From: Thiohalocapsa sp. PB-PSB1
GTDB lineage: Bacteria > Pseudomonadota > Gammaproteobacteria > Chromatiales > Chromatiaceae
Direction of reading: 5' to 3'
Assembly (NCBI GenBank): GCA_016745215.1
Contig: CP050890.1
Location: 4,278,001 to 4,342,000 of the forward strand
DNA: 64,000 nucleotides
Shown here: positions 43,590-51,684 of the stretch, piece by piece
Layout: every line of letters starts with the position of its first letter
How positions within the stretch are numbered: the stretch's first letter is position 1
Notes under the pieces: model-generated
The model's database searches: none
Seen by the model: only the letters and a program-made list of their open reading frames with translations
What the model was told of the DNA's origin: nothing
Translations under genes and position numbers: made by a program

Positions 43590-45908
43590 TCAGATCTCCG
43601 GTAACTCCTTGGCATACAACACGGACCATTCCGCAACTTCCTGCACACAATCGCCAGCCACACGTTCGGTGGCGAACAATGCGTCCATGCACCAGGCGCC
43701 GATGTCGGTGGCGGGCTGGGCGGTGCAGGAGTCGATGCGCACCAAGAGATCGGAGATTTGTAGCCAGCGCCCGCCGGTGAACGGCGATGACGTGCTGTCC
43801 TGGTCGCCGGGTGATCCGCCGAGCAGCCGGCGCAGGTGCAGGGAGCGTTCTGCCAGGCGCTGGCATTCGCTTTGAAAACGCAGGCCATTCAATGAGGTAA
43901 CGGCGGCTGGCAATAATGCCGCCAGGAACATCAGCCAGGGAGCGGCCAGCAGTGCCGGCTGGGCAATGGATTCCGGCAGGGTGCCGACGAGTTTCCACAG
44001 GATCAGCAGCAGGTCGAGCATAACGATGGCCACCACGGCGCTGCTGAGGCGCCGCGCCATGTGCGCCGTGAAGCGATCCAATCGACGCATCAGACGGGCA
44101 TTCTTCAGATGATAGGCTACCTGATCCTGCACCCAGTGCTTGCGCACCAACTGTAACGCGCTGCTTGGTCGCGGGCGAACCAAGCGCAGCTCGAGGGTGC
44201 CGTTGCTATCCCAACTGGGCAAATGCGCCGGATGCGCAAAATGCGCCGGCGATACGCTGCGAGCAATGGCATTGAACAGCCAGTCAACCGCGCTTTGACT
44301 GGCGACGCGCGATGCGTACTGGGACGATACTGCCGCTGGCGGCTGGAAGCTCGCCGCCAGCGGCAGGTAGTACATGGCACGCAAGCGCTCGGCGAGGTAG
44401 CGATAATTCACGGCCAGATCGCTCCACTGTTCGTCGTTGGCGCGCTGGGTGTTGCGAGCCAGGAACCAAACGATGCCGAGCTTGCCGAGCCCAAGCAGGA
44501 CCAGGGATGGAACCAGCCAGGCAGGCAGCAGCGGCGTTGATTCATGAGATGCAGGCTCGGATGTAGGCGTGGCAAGGGAAGCAGGGTCAGCCGGTGCCGA
44601 TGCCAGCGCCTGTGCGCGCTCGGAGACAGTACGCTCCGGCGATTGGGCGCTGTCGCTCTGTAGCATGCCCAGCAACACCAGGCTCAGGCTTGCCAGCAAG
44701 ACCGCCATCAGCGCGAGCCCATAGCCAAGCACGAAGGCGCCGCGGTAGAGCCCGCCATAGTGGTGATTGAGCCTGCCGGCACGGTCGCGCCAAGGATGGT
44801 ACGGCGACGCTGTTGGAGCAAATCTGTCGTCCATCCTATGGTCGAGTTCCTGAGGCTCGGCAGGAGATGAGGACTCGGGAGCAGGCGCTGGTGGCCTGTC
44901 GTCGTTGCCTTGCCGCCTGGTTTGCGGCCAGCTTTCCAGGCGGGATTTTAAATAATCCCAGCCGCGCAGACGCCAGCGGTCGGTGGCGCGCATGGCCCGC
45001 ACTGCCGGCGGTATGGTATCGCTGTCGAAGAATTCATGCAGCAATGCCAGCCTGGTGGCGTCGTCGCTGTTGGCATCCAGGTCCGGGTCGGCGACCAACT
45101 GCATCACCAGCGCGTCGATGCGCTGGTCCAATTGCGCATCGGTGGGGGGCGGCATGGACAACACCGAAGCCAGGTCGTCTTCCGGGTGCACGACCCGGAT
45201 CGCCGCATCGGAGGTATCGATAAAGATCACTGGCAATCCAAAGCTCAGCGCGGCGCGCACGGTCTCCAATGTGCCACCCGCCTTGCCGGGCTGGCGCGGG
45301 TCCGCCGCTGCCACCAGCAGGTCTGCCTGCCGCAACAGCACCGCGGACTGGGCGCGATAGCCCTTATTGCGCCGAGCGCGCGCCAGGTCCGTATCCGGTT
45401 CTGGTCTGGCGTGGATGCCGTCCAGCTCGACGATGTAACGACATAGGGCCGCCTGGCGATCGAATTCTGCCTGGAACCAGCCATAGCGGCTGGCGCGGTA
45501 GCTGGCCACATCGAAGGGCAGCACGGCCGCCAGTTCGGTTTCCAGTGCCGTCTTGGATGCAGGCCGCGCCGAATCGATATCGGCAGCGGTTGTGCCCGAT
45601 AACGCTGGCATGCGCTCCAGCGCCAGGGCTGCGGCAGTGTCCGCTCCCTCGCTGAGGCCGGTGATGAGCCGCAGCAGCGGCGGCAGCTGCTGATCGTAAA
45701 AATCTGCGATCTTGGGCCGGGGATGTACCGTCGGCGATGCTGCAGGCGCCAATCCGGCAAGGCACTGACCGATGCTTGCGAACACCCGGTCCAAGGCCCG
45801 ATCAAGCGCGGCCTGGTCGCCAAGATCGCGGCGACCGGCGAAGCCGAGGCGCAAGACCAGCCGCGGGCGCTGCGGTAGCAACAGATCATCATTTGCTGTT
45901 TGTGGCAT
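43590..45908 (-). CDS. SLOG-domain protein with four membrane segments (SLATT-like effector architecture)
   Basis: 772 residues. Residues 15-235 look like a DprA-like SLOG nucleotide-binding domain: LRLGFAGRRDLG at the start, LITGLSEGADTAAALAL in the loop, LAAVLPFDVASYR, and GGTLETVRAALSFGLPVIFID. A disordered Pro/Ser linker (330-375) leads to membrane segments at about 390-413, 460-484, 621-641 and 651-675. The intervening helical stretch is NDEQWSDLAVNYRYLAERLR. SLOG plus SLATT-type 2TM units have been proposed, from comparative genomics, to sense nucleotide signals and act on the membrane in conflict systems. It is a single gene flanked by IS debris and an R1 copy. The exact TM family needs a profile search. 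Confidence 0.72.
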   Translation of the reverse strand: MPQTANDDLLLPQRPRLVLRLGFAGRRDLGDQAALDRALDRVFASIGQCLAGLAPAASPTVHPRPKIADFYDQQLPPLLRLITGLSEGADTAAALALERMPALSGTTAADIDSARPASKTALETELAAVLPFDVASYRASRYGWFQAEFDRQAALCRYIVELDGIHARPEPDTDLARARRNKGYRAQSAVLLRQADLLVAAADPRQPGKAGGTLETVRAALSFGLPVIFIDTSDAAIRVVHPEDDLASVLSMPPPTDAQLDQRIDALVMQLVADPDLDANSDDATRLALLHEFFDSDTIPPAVRAMRATDRWRLRGWDYLKSRLESWPQTRRQGNDDRPPAPAPESSSPAEPQELDHRMDDRFAPTASPYHPWRDRAGRLNHHYGGLYRGAFVLGYGLALMAVLLASLSLVLLGMLQSDSAQSPERTVSERAQALASAPADPASLATPTSEPASHESTPLLPAWLVPSLVLLGLGKLGIVWFLARNTQRANDEQWSDLAVNYRYLAERLRAMYYLPLAASFQPPAAVSSQYASRVASQSAVDWLFNAIARSVSPAHFAHPAHLPSWDSNGTLELRLVRPRPSSALQLVRKHWVQDQVAYHLKNARLMRRLDRFTAHMARRLSSAVVAIVMLDLLLILWKLVGTLPESIAQPALLAAPWLMFLAALLPAAVTSLNGLRFQSECQRLAERSLHLRRLLGGSPGDQDSTSSPFTGGRWLQISDLLVRIDSCTAQPATDIGAWCMDALFATERVAGDCVQEVAEWSVLYAKELPEI

Positions 45909-45977
45909 TGGGATGTTGGCCTGTTAATTGCATATGATGCAGGTAAGGACTCAACGACAAGCGATACCTGGCCGTCA

Positions 45978-46089
45978 GGCGAATCTGTGGAGAAATAGAC
46001 CACCTGGCTTGTTTTCTCGTCCAACCTCGACGTCGCGAAGGCGAACCAGAATCCGACGCCAGTTGGGCTGTTTCTCTCCGGCAAGCGCC
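45978..46089 (+). repeat. R1 miniature element, copy f (short form)
   Basis: A 112-bp copy without the central palindrome (CCTCGACGTCGCGAAGGCG). The ends GGCGAATCTGTGG and GGCAAGCGCC are slightly changed. It lies between the SLOG-protein gene start and the NUDIX gene stop (24 bp away). Confidence 0.78.
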
Positions 46090-46112
46090 GAAAACGACAA
46101 AACGTTCGGGCG

Positions 46113-46694
46113 TCACATCAAGGCGCGTGCATCGGCAGCATTGGACCGCAGCAGAGCGTCGGCCCGATACAGCCCGATCAGGGTTTTGGCGTCGGTGATC
46201 TTGCCATCGGCGCACCAGGTGAGCGCATCGACCAGCGGCAGCCAGTGCACTTCGATGATTTCGTCTGCCTCATGGCCGAGGTCGACTTCGTTGAGGCCGC
46301 GCGCCAGATAGAGATGAATCACCTCGGTGAACACGCCGGGCGAACTGTGCAGGCAGCCCAGGCTGTCCCAGCTCGCGGCGAATACGCCGGCCTCTTCTGC
46401 CAATTCGCGCTCGGCGGTGGCAGCCGGCGCCTCACCGGGATCGATTTTGCCAGCGGGCAGTTCCCATAACCAGCCACCAGCGGCATGGCGATATTGGCGC
46501 AGCAAGCAGACGCGTTTGCGCTCATCAAGCGCGACCGCCGCTGCTCCGCCAGGATGGCGGATCACCTCCAGCTCGACCTCGCGGCCGTTGGGCAAGCGGA
46601 CCTGTTGGAGATCCAACTCGACTACCTTGCCTTTGTAGATTTGGGTACGGCGCTGGTCGGACCGGCCTTGGCGCTGTTTGTTTCTATCGGACAT
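46113..46694 (-). CDS. NUDIX hydrolase, ADP-ribose pyrophosphatase-like
   Basis: 193 residues. The NUDIX box is GKIDPGEAPAATAERELAEEAGV (GX5EX7REUXEEXGU, about residues 82-104), preceded by RQYRHAAGGWLWELPAG as in NudF-type ADP-ribose pyrophosphatases. It would cleave ADP-ribose to AMP and ribose-5-phosphate. The basic N-terminal 20 residues are an unusual extension. It is monocistronic. Its closeness to a SLOG protein, which may bind NAD-derived nucleotides, is suggestive only. Confidence 0.87.
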   Translation of the reverse strand: MSDRNKQRQGRSDQRRTQIYKGKVVELDLQQVRLPNGREVELEVIRHPGGAAAVALDERKRVCLLRQYRHAAGGWLWELPAGKIDPGEAPAATAERELAEEAGVFAASWDSLGCLHSSPGVFTEVIHLYLARGLNEVDLGHEADEIIEVHWLPLVDALTWCADGKITDAKTLIGLYRADALLRSNAADARALM

Positions 46695-46788
46695 CGAACT
46701 GCAACCCCTGGTCTTGAGCCTTATGGGCAGTTTACCAGCCAGTGGCGGTGAAAAGGCAGCCTAAGTCACATATCGACGCATAGTCTTA

Positions 46789-46910
46789 GGCGATTGCCGG
46801 AGAGAAACAGACCAACTGGCGCTAGATTCTCGTTCGCCTTCGCGCAGCGGCAACCCGCCCATGATCGCTCTATGGGCTGGTTGCCGCAACGTCGATGCCG
46901 GACAAGAAGG
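46789..46910 (-). repeat. R1 miniature element, copy g (reverse orientation, one end lost)
   Basis: GGCGATTGCCGGAGAGAAAC starts the copy, and the central palindrome GGCAACCCGCCCAT...ATGGGCTGGTTGCC is present. The far end decays after GATGCCGGACAAGAAG. A CACCGCAGAG...CGCAGAG half repeat follows at about 46933. Confidence 0.8.
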
Positions 46911-47041
46911 GGTGCTGCCTGCAAAGAATGTCAGGATTCACCGCAGAGTGCGCAGAGGGGCCAAGGCGCCTTGCCCGTAAGCGGACCTTGACCAGCGGAG
47001 CCGCTCGGCGTAGGAGCCCGCTTGCGGGCGACCCGGCAAAT

Positions 47042-47165
47042 GATGCCAGCGGAAGTTGCGAGACCGTTTGCAGTCGTTGTCGTCATCGTGGTCGTCATCG
47101 ATAACCTACGATGAGCGATTACGACAAACAGGAGAAACGGTAGCGGGACATCCGCACCGCTGCAC
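47042..47165 (-). repeat. R2 repeat copy
   Basis: The middle matches the other R2 copies (GTCGTCATCGATAACCTACGATGAGCGATTACGAC) and the right end ACATCCGCACCGCTGCAC is conserved; the left end is degenerate. Between 47166 and 47482 there is no gene, only the phoB upstream region. Confidence 0.75.
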
Positions 47166-47411
47166 TAGCCAAACTCACTCCAGCAAAAACAGATAAGGCA
47201 TTATTTCATGTACGATGCGCGCAACCCCTTTGCTGGTGCATCGAATTGATCACAGCCTAACCAGTCAGATTCTGAAGCATCCCGAAAAAATACTATTTTT
47301 ATTAATCGCTAAGACAAGCATTCTACCTTGAATAGCAAGATCGGATCGGGTTTGGCCGCGTCCACATGGCCCAGAGTAGTGTACCCGCTCTATTTGAACT
47401 TTCATTCGCTT

Positions 47412-47435
47412 CGGTAACCTGTTCGTAACCAGTTG
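47412..47435 (+). promoter_or_regulatory. Direct repeat upstream of phoB, possible Pho box
   Basis: GTAACCTGTTC and GTAACCAGTTG are consecutive 11-bp direct repeats (47414-47424, 47425-47435), about 50 bp before the phoB start. Pho boxes are 7-bp repeats spaced by 4 bp, so the 11-bp period fits, but the CTGTCAT consensus is only weakly matched. Confidence 0.35.
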
Positions 47436-47482
47436 GACATAGAATGCCGGCTAGCCAAACCGCATCAAGCACTGTCTGTTCC

Positions 47483-48163
47483 ATGGCCACGATACTGATT
47501 GTCGACGACGAACCCGATATCCGGGAAACCATCCGCTTTGCGCTGGAAGAAGGCGGCTTTCAAGTCCTGGAGGCTGGGCATGCCGACGAGGCGCGCAAAC
47601 GACTTTCCGAACATCCGGATCTGATACTGCTGGATTGGATGTTGCCTGGCCGCTCTGGGCTGGAGTTGGCGGCACAGCTGAAGCAAAGCCCCAGAACGCG
47701 CATGATACCGATTATCATGGTCAGCGCCCGAGGCGCAGAAGAAGACCGCGTCAAGGGCCTGGACACCGGCGCCGATGACTACATCGCCAAGCCATTCTCG
47801 CCGCGCGAGATGATCGCACGGGTAAACGCGGTCTTGCGCCGCAGCATGCCCGGAGACCTGACCGATCAGATCGAAATCGGCGGCTTACGCATCGACAATG
47901 TCAGCCATCGGGTCAGCGCCGGCGGCAAGATCGTCGACCTGGCACCCACCGAGTATCGATTGCTGTATTTTTTCATGACCCACGCGGACCGAGCGTTCAG
48001 CCGCTCGCAATTGCTGGATCAGGTGTGGGGCAGTCATGTGTACGTTGAGGAGCGGACCGTGGATGTGCATGTGCGTCGGCTGCGCAAGGCGCTGGAGCAG
48101 ACCGGTCATGAGCAGTTATTACAAACCGTGCGTGGGGTCGGTTATCGCTTTTCCGATCAATGA
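47483..48163 (+). CDS. phoB: PhoB-type response regulator
   Basis: 226 residues from ATG 47483 (an upstream in-frame ATG at 47444 would add an unlikely tail). The receiver domain has VDDEPD, the phospho-acceptor Asp in LILLDWMLPG, MVSARG and Lys in YIAKPFSP. The OmpR/PhoB winged helix has APTEYRLLYFFM, VDVHVRRLRKAL and the usual ending TVRGVGYRFSD. It would activate phosphate-starvation genes. It overlaps phoR by 4 bp (ATGA). Confidence 0.9.
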   Translation: MATILIVDDEPDIRETIRFALEEGGFQVLEAGHADEARKRLSEHPDLILLDWMLPGRSGLELAAQLKQSPRTRMIPIIMVSARGAEEDRVKGLDTGADDYIAKPFSPREMIARVNAVLRRSMPGDLTDQIEIGGLRIDNVSHRVSAGGKIVDLAPTEYRLLYFFMTHADRAFSRSQLLDQVWGSHVYVEERTVDVHVRRLRKALEQTGHEQLLQTVRGVGYRFSDQ

Positions 48164-49605
48164 CGCTCTGGCAACGACGCAGACCGGCCATGCGCCGACC
48201 TGTCTACTATGAGATCAACCTGGCGATCGGTGCCGCGCTGATCGCCTCCTTGCTGGCGTTGCTCGGTCAGCCCCTGGAGCGGGCAATCTTGGTGGTGCTG
48301 CTGCCCTACTTGTTGCGTCATCTGTTCCACCTTGGCCGCCTGGCGCGCTTGATTCGGCGTCAACACCGGTTAGTTCCGCCATTCCCTAGGGGTCTCTGGG
48401 GCGAGGTCTACCGCACCCTGGGCCAGTATCAGCAGCGCGGTCGCAAGGGCCGCAAACGCCAGCTGCGCTTCACGCGTCGCTTCCGCGAGGCCGCCAACTC
48501 GGTACCGGAAGCATTGGTCGTGCTGGATAAGGCCAAGCGCATCCAATGGGCCAATCCGGCCGCCAATGCGTTGATGAATGTGCGCTGGCCACGCGATGAT
48601 GGCAGGCGACTGTCCGAGGTGTTCGCGCAGGAGGGTCTGGCAGCGTATATCGATGCCGGCGAATACGGCCAGCCGCTGGAGTTGGCGCCGAAACATAACC
48701 AGTCGATCATGCTGTCGCTGCGGGTCTCGCCGTTCGGCGAGCGCAAGCGACAACGCCTCGTGGTTGGGCGCGATATCACCAAGATCTACCATCTCAATCT
48801 GACCCAGCGGGATTTTGTCGCCAATGCATCCCACGAATTGCGTACGCCGCTGACCGTGATCGCGGGCTTTGTCGAGTCCCTGGCGGATTCTTCGCAAACG
48901 CCTGAACATCATCGTCGGCCACTGGCACTGATGGGGCATCACAGCCGCCGTATGCGCTCCATTATCGAAGATCTGCTGACCTTGTCGCATCTGGAGATGC
49001 AAAGCCAGGCGCCGAACCCGGTGCCGGTCGACATCGCGCATCAGGTCGAACTGATTGTCGAAGACGCGCGTGCTCTGAGCAATGGAGGGCATCGGTTTGA
49101 TTTGCGCCTGAATGCCGAACTGCTGCTCGTCGGCAATGAAACCGAGCTGCACAGCGCGTTATCGAATCTGATCTTCAATGCGGTCAAACACACGCCGCCG
49201 GGGAGTCGGGTGCGTATTTGCTGGCATGACAGCGACAGCGGGCCGATCTTTTCGGTGGAAGACGACGGCCTGGGTATCGCGGCTACCGATATCCCGCGCC
49301 TGACCGAGCGGTTTTATCGTGTCGATAAGGCGCGTTCGCGGGACTCGGGCGGAACCGGATTGGGTCTTGCCATTGTCAAGCATGTGTTGAAACGCCATGG
49401 CGCGGAACTCGGTATCGCCAGCGAACCTGGCATTGCCACAATCTTCACCTGTTGCTTCCCAATAACCAGGCGACAGCAGCGCCAAGCAAAGGAGGAGAGC
49501 AAATCGACATTGATCGTCCGTCAATTCCCTCAGCGAACCGATTCAGCCAGCAAGTCACGCAGGGTTTTATGCAACACGGACGGCGGCACCGGCTTGACAA
49601 GATAG
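48160..49605 (+). CDS. phoR: PhoR-type sensor histidine kinase
   Basis: 481 residues. Two close N-terminal membrane segments (about 22-55) are followed by a PAS-like region (VPEALVVLDKAKRIQWANPAA). The H-box is FVANASHELRTPLTV, the N-box NLIFNAVKH, and the G-box region DDGLGIA with GGTGLGLAIVKHVL. This is the PhoR layout, with no large periplasmic domain. The C-terminus runs about 45 residues past the usual end and overlaps the 3' end of the convergent hybrid kinase gene by 76 bp. Confidence 0.9.
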   Translation: MTLWQRRRPAMRRPVYYEINLAIGAALIASLLALLGQPLERAILVVLLPYLLRHLFHLGRLARLIRRQHRLVPPFPRGLWGEVYRTLGQYQQRGRKGRKRQLRFTRRFREAANSVPEALVVLDKAKRIQWANPAANALMNVRWPRDDGRRLSEVFAQEGLAAYIDAGEYGQPLELAPKHNQSIMLSLRVSPFGERKRQRLVVGRDITKIYHLNLTQRDFVANASHELRTPLTVIAGFVESLADSSQTPEHHRRPLALMGHHSRRMRSIIEDLLTLSHLEMQSQAPNPVPVDIAHQVELIVEDARALSNGGHRFDLRLNAELLLVGNETELHSALSNLIFNAVKHTPPGSRVRICWHDSDSGPIFSVEDDGLGIAATDIPRLTERFYRVDKARSRDSGGTGLGLAIVKHVLKRHGAELGIASEPGIATIFTCCFPITRRQQRQAKEESKSTLIVRQFPQRTDSASKSRRVLCNTDGGTGLTR

Positions 49606-51098
49606 GCATCCGCACCGGCGCTGAACATGCTCTCCCGATCGTCACGCAGGGAGGATGCGGACCAGCCGACGATGAATCCACGGAAACCAGCATCGCGCAG
49701 GTGCCGGATCAATTGCGCACCGTCGCCTTCCCCCAGGTGTAAATCGACGATCGCCAGTGTAAACCGATGCGATCGGCATAGGCGCAGGGCGGTTTGCTCG
49801 TCGGCGGCCTCTTGCACGGAAAAGCCAAGACCCTCGAGCAGATAGCGATACAGCAGACGGATGTCTTGGGCGTCGTCCACCAGCAGCAGTGGCATGGCCC
49901 GCGCGGTAGAATCCTGCAATTGGTCGGAGGACGCAGTCGAGTCCGCGGCAGCCGATGTGCATACCTCATCGACCCGCTCCAGGGGAATCTCGAAGCCGAA
50001 CACGGAGCCACCTTCGGGATGTGCTTCCAAGACCAGCTTGCCTCCCAGCAGGCGCAGAATCTGCTGGCTGATCGCAAGTCCGAGGCCGACACCAGCTTGC
50101 CCAGCGACTTGGCCGCCGCGCTGAAATGGCAACAAAATACGCTCACGCTCGCTCGGCGCAATCCCTGGGCCGGTATCGCGGATGTGCAACCGGAAGCGGC
50201 CGTCATGCCAGTCGGCGTTCAGTTCGACAAAGCCCGATTCGGTGTATTTGATGGCATTGCCGCCGAGATTGAGGATGACCTGCCGCAGCCGTGTGGCATC
50301 GGTCTCGACCCAGGCCGGCAGCTGCGATGGAGCCTGGAAGCGGAATGCCAGAGCCCGCTGCTCGGCCATTGGACGCAGCATGTCCGCAATCTCCGTAAGC
50401 AGCGCTCGCAGGTCTGTCGGTGCCGGATTCAGCACCAGTTGTCCGGTCTCGAGGCTGGCCTGATCAAGCACATTGTTGATCAGCGACAGCAGGTGCGCAC
50501 CGCCGGAATCGATGGCGCGCAAGCTCTCGGCGATTCTCTGCCCACCGATGCCGCGCAATTGATCGCGCAACAGTTCGGTGTGCCCGAGAATGGCTGTCAG
50601 CGGGGTACGCAACTCGTGCGACAGACTGGCGATAAACTGTGTTTTGAGTTGGTTCAGGGTCGCCAAGCGTTGGTTGGTCTGTTCAAGCTCAGCGCGAGCC
50701 GATTGCAATTCGTCCAGGGTTCGACGCAATCGCCGATTGAGCAGCTGCAATTCATTGGCATGCTGTTGCGATGCCTGCCTGCGTGCATGCTCGCTTGCCG
50801 CGTCGGTCAGCAATAGATGGGCTCCGCCGCAGGCGGTGGGCTGAATCAGCAGGTCGGCATACAGGCCATCTGACAGTTCGATCATTGGCCATTGTTCGGC
50901 TTGGTTCAGGGCAATACCGTACAACAACGGCAACTGCTCGCGTGCATCCTCGCCCTGTTGCAGGCTCAGGCCATACCGGAGCGGGTCCCCAATCACGTCA
51001 AGTACATGATAATCCGCTGCCACATGCAACAGACAAGGATGTGTCAGCGCGATCAGCAGCTCGCGCAGATGACGGGTAATGGAGACCGGGAAGGCCAT
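49530..51098 (-). CDS. Hybrid histidine kinase with C-terminal receiver, partner of the small GTPase
   Basis: About 522 residues from ATG 51098. An N-terminal sensor-like domain (1-110; no membrane segment) leads to a coiled coil (about 115-165, RRTLDELQSARAELEQTNQR). Then come the H-box FIASLSHELRTPLTA, N-box NLGGNAIKYT, DTGPGIAPSE and VGLGLAISQQIL. A receiver follows with VDDAQDIRLLY, Asp in AIVDLHLGEG and Lys in YLVKPVPPS. Its ATG shares a base with the GTPase stop (ATGA), so the two are translationally coupled. It would be a cytosolic kinase, perhaps reading the GTPase state. Confidence 0.9.
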   Translation of the reverse strand: MAFPVSITRHLRELLIALTHPCLLHVAADYHVLDVIGDPLRYGLSLQQGEDAREQLPLLYGIALNQAEQWPMIELSDGLYADLLIQPTACGGAHLLLTDAASEHARRQASQQHANELQLLNRRLRRTLDELQSARAELEQTNQRLATLNQLKTQFIASLSHELRTPLTAILGHTELLRDQLRGIGGQRIAESLRAIDSGGAHLLSLINNVLDQASLETGQLVLNPAPTDLRALLTEIADMLRPMAEQRALAFRFQAPSQLPAWVETDATRLRQVILNLGGNAIKYTESGFVELNADWHDGRFRLHIRDTGPGIAPSERERILLPFQRGGQVAGQAGVGLGLAISQQILRLLGGKLVLEAHPEGGSVFGFEIPLERVDEVCTSAAADSTASSDQLQDSTARAMPLLLVDDAQDIRLLYRYLLEGLGFSVQEAADEQTALRLCRSHRFTLAIVDLHLGEGDGAQLIRHLRDAGFRGFIVGWSASSLRDDRESMFSAGADAYLVKPVPPSVLHKTLRDLLAESVR

Positions 51099-51628
51099 CA
51101 ATCTACCCTACCCGCGCAATTCTCCCGGGGCTGCTCGAGGATTCCCGTCGCCAAGCGTTGAAACGCCAGCTCAACGTTGTCGCCGGTCAGGGCGCTGCTG
51201 TCCAAACAATCCAGCGCGTCCGTGAACAATTGGCGCGCAGCTGTTGCATCCAACTCGCGCTGCTGGTTCAAATCGATCTTGTTCACCAGCAATACATAGG
51301 GTATCGCGCGCCTGTCGGCGGTCAGCGCATCGTGCAATGCCGTACAGCATGCCAATGTATCGGCGCGGGTGCTGTCAGCCACCAGCAGGTAGCCGGCAGC
51401 ACCACGGGTATAGCGCAAAAACAGCTCGGTCGGGGTGTCGGTGCCGGCCACATCCCAAATTGCAAGTTTCAACTCGCGGTCGTTGTCCAGTCGCACCACC
51501 TTGGTATCCACTTTCACGCCAATGGTGGTCAGGTATCGATCGGAAAACTGGTTGCGCACAAAACGTCGCACCAGGCTGGTTTTGCCGACGGCGAAGTCTC
51601 CGAGGATGCATATCTTGCGGCTGTCCAT
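51098..51628 (-). CDS. Rab/Ras-like small GTPase
   Basis: 176 residues from ATG 51628, behind GGAGG. G1 is GDFAVGKTS, the switch I Thr lies in YLTTIGVKVD, and G3 is WDVAGTDT. G4 is NKID and G5 is SAL. It reads like a eukaryotic Rab (KICILGDFAVGKTSLVRRFV...FSDRYLTTIGV) with no lipidation Cys at the end. The Gln that normally follows DxxG is Thr here, so intrinsic GTP hydrolysis should be slow unless a partner supplies the residue. It lies between the OmpA-domain gene (56 bp upstream) and the hybrid kinase. Confidence 0.92.
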   Translation of the reverse strand: MDSRKICILGDFAVGKTSLVRRFVRNQFSDRYLTTIGVKVDTKVVRLDNDRELKLAIWDVAGTDTPTELFLRYTRGAAGYLLVADSTRADTLACCTALHDALTADRRAIPYVLLVNKIDLNQQRELDATAARQLFTDALDCLDSSALTGDNVELAFQRLATGILEQPRENCAGRVD

Positions 51629-51684
51629 CGAGTCCTCCAGAATCATCTGGCCATGTGGTCGGGCGGCCTGATCGGCCCGCGTTC

